Positions 60,123 through 64,000 of a DNA stretch of 64,000 nt are shown piece after piece. The stretch covers positions 29,971,001-30,035,000 of the forward strand of contig NC_091665.1 of assembly GCF_042453785.1 (NCBI RefSeq). The letters are read 5' to 3'. How positions within the stretch are numbered: the stretch's first letter is position 1; each line of letters begins with the position of its first letter. The DNA is from Malus domestica. Its lineage: Eukaryota; Streptophyta; Magnoliopsida; Rosales; Rosaceae. The position numbers and the translations under genes were made by a program. The notes beneath the pieces were generated by a model. That model searched no databases. It was not told the origin of the DNA and was given only the letters and a program-made list of their open reading frames with translations.

Positions 60123-62528
60123 ATGGAGGAGCCGCCGGAGAAGCGCCGGGACTCTTCTGCGAGTTCGGGAGAAGTTCCGGTGAGAATCGAGGATGCAACT
60201 GGCGGCGCTAGTAGCGAAAATAGCGTAGAATTGGAGAAATCGGTGGATATATCTCACGGTGGCAGTTGCTCTAAAGGTTTGTCGGTTTTACTCGGAATTT
60301 AGGTTCTGTTTGGTGGATGAGCAAATACAAGATAATTAATTAGATTTTTTGTGCTTATTCTTGGTAATTAGTTAGTTAAATTGCGTTTCTTCTCAGTACT
60401 GTATTACTCAGGAAATTCAAATTTTATGTATTTTCTTAATCTTAAACAAGAAATGCTATAATTTAGGTAATGGAGATTGTGGAGTCCAATTTACAATCAC
60501 ACTAAGTTAGATCTTACACAATTCAGGAATTCCTGGCGGGAGCTTGTCTAAAGGGAACACATTGCCGCCAGCGGAGATATCATCGAACTCTGAGAGACGA
60601 GAATCAAACTCCGTTCCGTTTAAGTTGGAAAGATCAAAAACTGACACCACCAGACATCAGAACAAGTTGTCCAAAGATGCCGCAAAGATTTTCGACGACA
60701 AGATTCCGGTGCACCAGAAGGTGTGATTTATCAGAGATGATATCTGTTTTGTTCATTGTATCATTTTAGTTTTGTAGCCTCAAGATTTTCGAATGTTACG
60801 TGCATCACTGATGGTCTCAACATTTGATGTGTAAAATATTGACCAAAAAAAAAAGTTGATGTGTAAAAGGTGATGCAACGTGATAGATTGAGATAAGATC
60901 ACGTTGGCCAATCCGCATCTCTTATTCAAATCTTTGACTAATCCTAGATATAATAAACAGTAAAAGGCTATCCGAGTTTTGTTTTATAACTCAAAAGATT
61001 CAATTGTGCAGCTTAAGTTGTTAAATAGAATAGCTACGGTGAAAGATGATGGAACCGTAGAATTTGAAGTTCCAGCTGGTGTTGAACCTCAATATCTGGG
61101 AGATAGGTGCAGAACTGCTTCTACTGGAGTTGCCGATGATGAAAATCTTGATACAGAAGATCTTCAAGACATACCACCAATGCAAATAGTAATGCTTATT
61201 GTTGGAACGCGTGGAGATGTGCAGCCATTCATTGCAATTGGCAAACGTTTGCAGGTTCTCACTTTTCACATATTCAAGACTTGTCTAAGTGTTTTCCATT
61301 GTTGAAATTAATTGTCGAAAATAGTAACCATTTTGATAATATGGTTAAATGGTATAAACTCTTATGATTTTGTATTAAAGATTTGATTGGTGTTTTAGAG
61401 TTTATGGATATTCAAGATGGTCAAAAGCATATGTTCAAGTTTGTTTATGAAACTATTTTTGTTGCAGGACTATGGTCATCGTGTAAGACTAGCTACTCAT
61501 TCAAATTTCAAAGAGTTTGTCTTGACTGCTGGTTTGGAGTTTTACCCTTTAGGCGGTGATCCAAAAGTCCTTGCTGGTTGTATGTACCAAAGTGCCCTAA
61601 ATGCTGATTTGTTTGGTCGCCTTTAGTGGTCATTTTAAAATATTTGTCAAGCTTTAATATGGTTCCACCATTAATTTCTGTATAACCAGTTTACTTATAT
61701 GTCTTTTGAGCAGATATGGTAAAAAATAAAGGTTTCCTGCCATCAGGGCCTTCTGATATTCCTATTCAACGTAATCAGTTGAAGGAAATTATAAACTCCT
61801 TACTTCCTGCTTGCAAAGAGGCTGATATGGATTCTGGTATTGCCTTTAAAGCGGATGCAATAATAGCAAATCCCCCAGCATATGGTTAGCTTTCGACACT
61901 TAATGATTTTGAGTAAAAAATTTAAATCTTATATTTTTTCATGGTCAAATAAGTTGGATTTTTTTTTGTGGCAACTAATTCTCTCTGTGTTTGGGAAATG
62001 GAGGGTAGGAAATTTGGTTGCAATAATTTTTCCAATTTTTATAACTGTATTAAAACAATGTTCCTTTTCCCCCCTTTAAAGAGTTTGTGTTCTGAAGTAG
62101 TTAAACTTTGTCTTCTGCTATAAGATACATCTGCATGTTATTGTCATATTTCACGAAAAGTATTTCCACTTACAATTGCATTGCTTTGTTTACTACTAAC
62201 CACACAAATGCTTCTTTAGGGCATACTCATGTGGCGGAGGCGCTAAAAATTCCTATTCATGTGTTTTTCACAATGCCATGGACGTAAGTCTTGTTTGGGT
62301 AATGGAATCTTACTGAGTTGTATACTGCTTTAATTGTTTTGGAGTTTGGGTTTCTGCATTTTCTCAATGTTTTGTCATGATTGCCAATGTTTTGTCATGA
62401 TTGCCAATGTTTAAGTATGCATTGTGTATGTTTTACCTTTTCCTACCAGGCCAACTAGTGAATTTCCACATCCTTTGTCCCGTGTCAAGCAAACAACTGG
62501 ATATAGGGTGAGTCCTCTGATTTTTAAC

Positions 62529-62567
<39 letters not shown>

Positions 62568-63914
62568 CCACTTCCTGATTTATAATTAATTTTAACTTTC
62601 TGTCCTACGTAAATTTTCAGCTATCATACCAAATTGTTGACTCCTTAATCTGGCTTGGTATACGGGACATGATTAATGATCTTCGCAAGAAAAAATTGAA
62701 ACTAAGACCTGTCACATATTTAAGCGGTTCGCAAGGCTCTGATTCTGATGTGCCATATGGATATATATGGAGCCCCCATCTTGTTCCTAAACCAAAAGGT
62801 ACTTCAGTTATATTTTAATTGCATGTTTTAGTTCTTCCATATATAATCATTTGGAGTCCCTCAGGTAAACAAGGTAGGATTGTTTTGAGAAACTTGTTGA
62901 GTTCAAGAGAAATGTGGCTGTAGGTTGAGTGGCAATAACGTAGATAGTGCTGCCTAGGATAGTATATCGGACTCCATTTACAGGCGTATCTCTGCATGTT
63001 TTATTATTGAACATTCTTGCTTAAGAAGGCTTGAATCTTAGCAAAGTATGCCAATGTATGTCAGTCTTTACTGAATAATACTTGGTTTGCAGATTGGGGA
63101 CCTAAGGTTGATGTGGTGGGGTTTTGCTTCCTTGACCTTGCATCAAATTATGAACCTCCAGAATTACTTGTGAAGTGGCTTGAAGCTGGTGACAAGCCTA
63201 TATATATTGGCTTTGGTAGCTTGGTGAGTTTTGTTATTTATTCAATCCTTACTCGTGAATATATACATATTGCTATCTCTGCAAGTTTTCCTATATAGTA
63301 AAGCATACCTGAGCAGCCTTGGGACTTGTTTGAGTTTTGTCCAAACTTGAGGTTGGCCTCCATAATTATCCATCAATTGATAGAATAGTTGACTTGCTCA
63401 GGACACTGTTTATTCACTTTAAAATCTAGATCTTGTATATGGAGAATGCAGTGTCGTTTTCAATCAGTTTGAGTTTATTGTTATGTTGTATAATCATGTA
63501 GTGATCCTTGGAACTTAGTACATAATTGAGATTGCTATTTGTTTTTAGTCTACTGCAAGCTAAAAGAATGGATCTGATTAGTCAGACAACCAAAGTTATT
63601 TACCATCTCAAGGATAAATGAAAACTAGTGTTCTTCGGAGATATCCTTTGACCGCTTAAACAGATAGTCACAGACACACTTACAATTTGCACATGCATGG
63701 ATGTGTGCATACACACATGCTGACACACAAACACACATATGTAATTATGCACATACCTATTCATGCATACATATGTAGCTTTCGTGACCAGAATCTACTT
63801 CCATGTGTCAGCCTGTTCAAGAGCCTCAAAAAATGACCCAAATAATTGTGGAAGCATTGGAAAGGACAGGGCAGCGGGGCATCATTAACAAAGGATGGGG
63901 TGGCCTAGGGGAGT
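60123..63914 (+). CDS. UGT80A2: Sterol 3-beta-glucosyltransferase, UGT80A2 type, first 10 exons (partial at window end)
   Basis: It transfers glucose from UDP-glucose to the 3-OH of membrane sterols, making steryl glucosides. Exons in view: 60123-60276, 60527-60720, 61012-61254, 61468-61579, 61714-61884, 62220-62283, 62450-62507, 62621-62798, 63093-63223, 63812-63914. All are GT-AG and in phase, 469 codons, so roughly three quarters of the expected 620 or so residues. The GT28-type N-terminal nucleotide-sugar motif IVGTRGDVQPFIAIGKRL lies near 179-197. Further conserved parts are YPLGGDPKVLAGY, ANPPAYGHTHVAEALKIP, FFTMPWTPTSEFPHPLSRV and PIYIGFGSL. The first about 100 residues are Ser/Glu-rich and disordered. 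The C-terminal sugar-donor box with its HHGGAG motif is outside the window. ATG 60123 is the first in-frame ATG after the leader. Confidence 0.95.
62532..62563. repeat. (AT)n microsatellite in an intron
   Basis: A run of about 16 TA units in the intron between exons 7 and 8 of the glucosyltransferase gene. Confidence 0.9.
63224..63811 (+). other. Intron 9 of the glucosyltransferase gene
   Basis: Bounded by GTGAGT and GTCAG. It contains CACACA/CATGCA-rich sequence near 63680-63770 and no other feature. Confidence 0.85.
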
Positions 63915-64000
63915 GTAAGTTCTTAATTCCCACAAGCTTAGTACAATTTCATTGTTGTTTGGAGCTTTCCGTTATTCTCCTTTTTCCCTGTCTAGCTGAC

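Overview
The window is nuclear DNA from a flowering plant. The evidence is GT-AG introns throughout the genes, two plant-type Ty1/copia retrotransposons, a plant-type LINE with RNase H, an Au-type SINE, a Helitron, many MITEs and (CT)n-rich leaders. The repeat families look like those of woody Rosaceae (apple, pear, Prunus), but that placement is inference. Everything here is read by eye; no alignment or database search was run.

Three intact protein genes occupy the right-hand part. A peroxisomal 3-ketoacyl-CoA thiolase (KAT2/PED1 type, 14 exons, 453 residues, clean PTS2 signal) lies on the minus strand at 42.65-45.65 kb. A B4-type Raf-like MAPKKK (PB1 plus kinase domain, 1263 residues) lies on the minus strand at 47.1-53.7 kb. 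The 5' ten exons of a sterol 3-beta-glucosyltransferase (UGT80A2 type) lie on the plus strand from 60.1 kb and run off the window end. The three act in different pathways (fatty-acid beta-oxidation, osmotic/ABA-type signalling, steryl glucoside synthesis), and I see no operon-like relation between them.

The main structural feature is an old direct segmental duplication. Unit A (about 8.35-28.47 kb) and unit B (about 31.23-44.66 kb) share at least seven collinear blocks in the same order and orientation. The intact thiolase ends unit B; a broken thiolase copy ends unit A. Both units carry a short minus-strand ORF (89 and 77 codons) with the same start and preserved frame. The units were later pulled apart by different insertions. 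Unit A holds a 3.75 kb Helitron and two copia elements. Unit B holds a MITE, a 5'-truncated LINE, a 1 kb palindromic foldback element, a chimeric PABN/TOC75 pseudogene and two further DNA elements.

Layout: 0-8.3 kb, DNA-element fragments, a Harbinger-like element, a SINE and a 1.95 kb solo LTR. 8.3-28.5 kb, unit A. 28.5-31.2 kb, microsatellite-rich sequence and an LTR. 31.2-44.7 kb, unit B. 45-54 kb, the kinase gene with an Au SINE in one intron. 54-60 kb, intergenic MITEs, a third member of a repeat-bearing DNA element family and a copia fragment. 60-64 kb, the glucosyltransferase. No tRNA or rRNA gene, CRISPR array or bacterial-type system was seen, and I did not find a new defence or signalling system. 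The items most worth following are the duplicated thiolase locus, the chimeric pseudogene, the Helitron cargo, the 1 kb palindrome and the duplicated small ORF.
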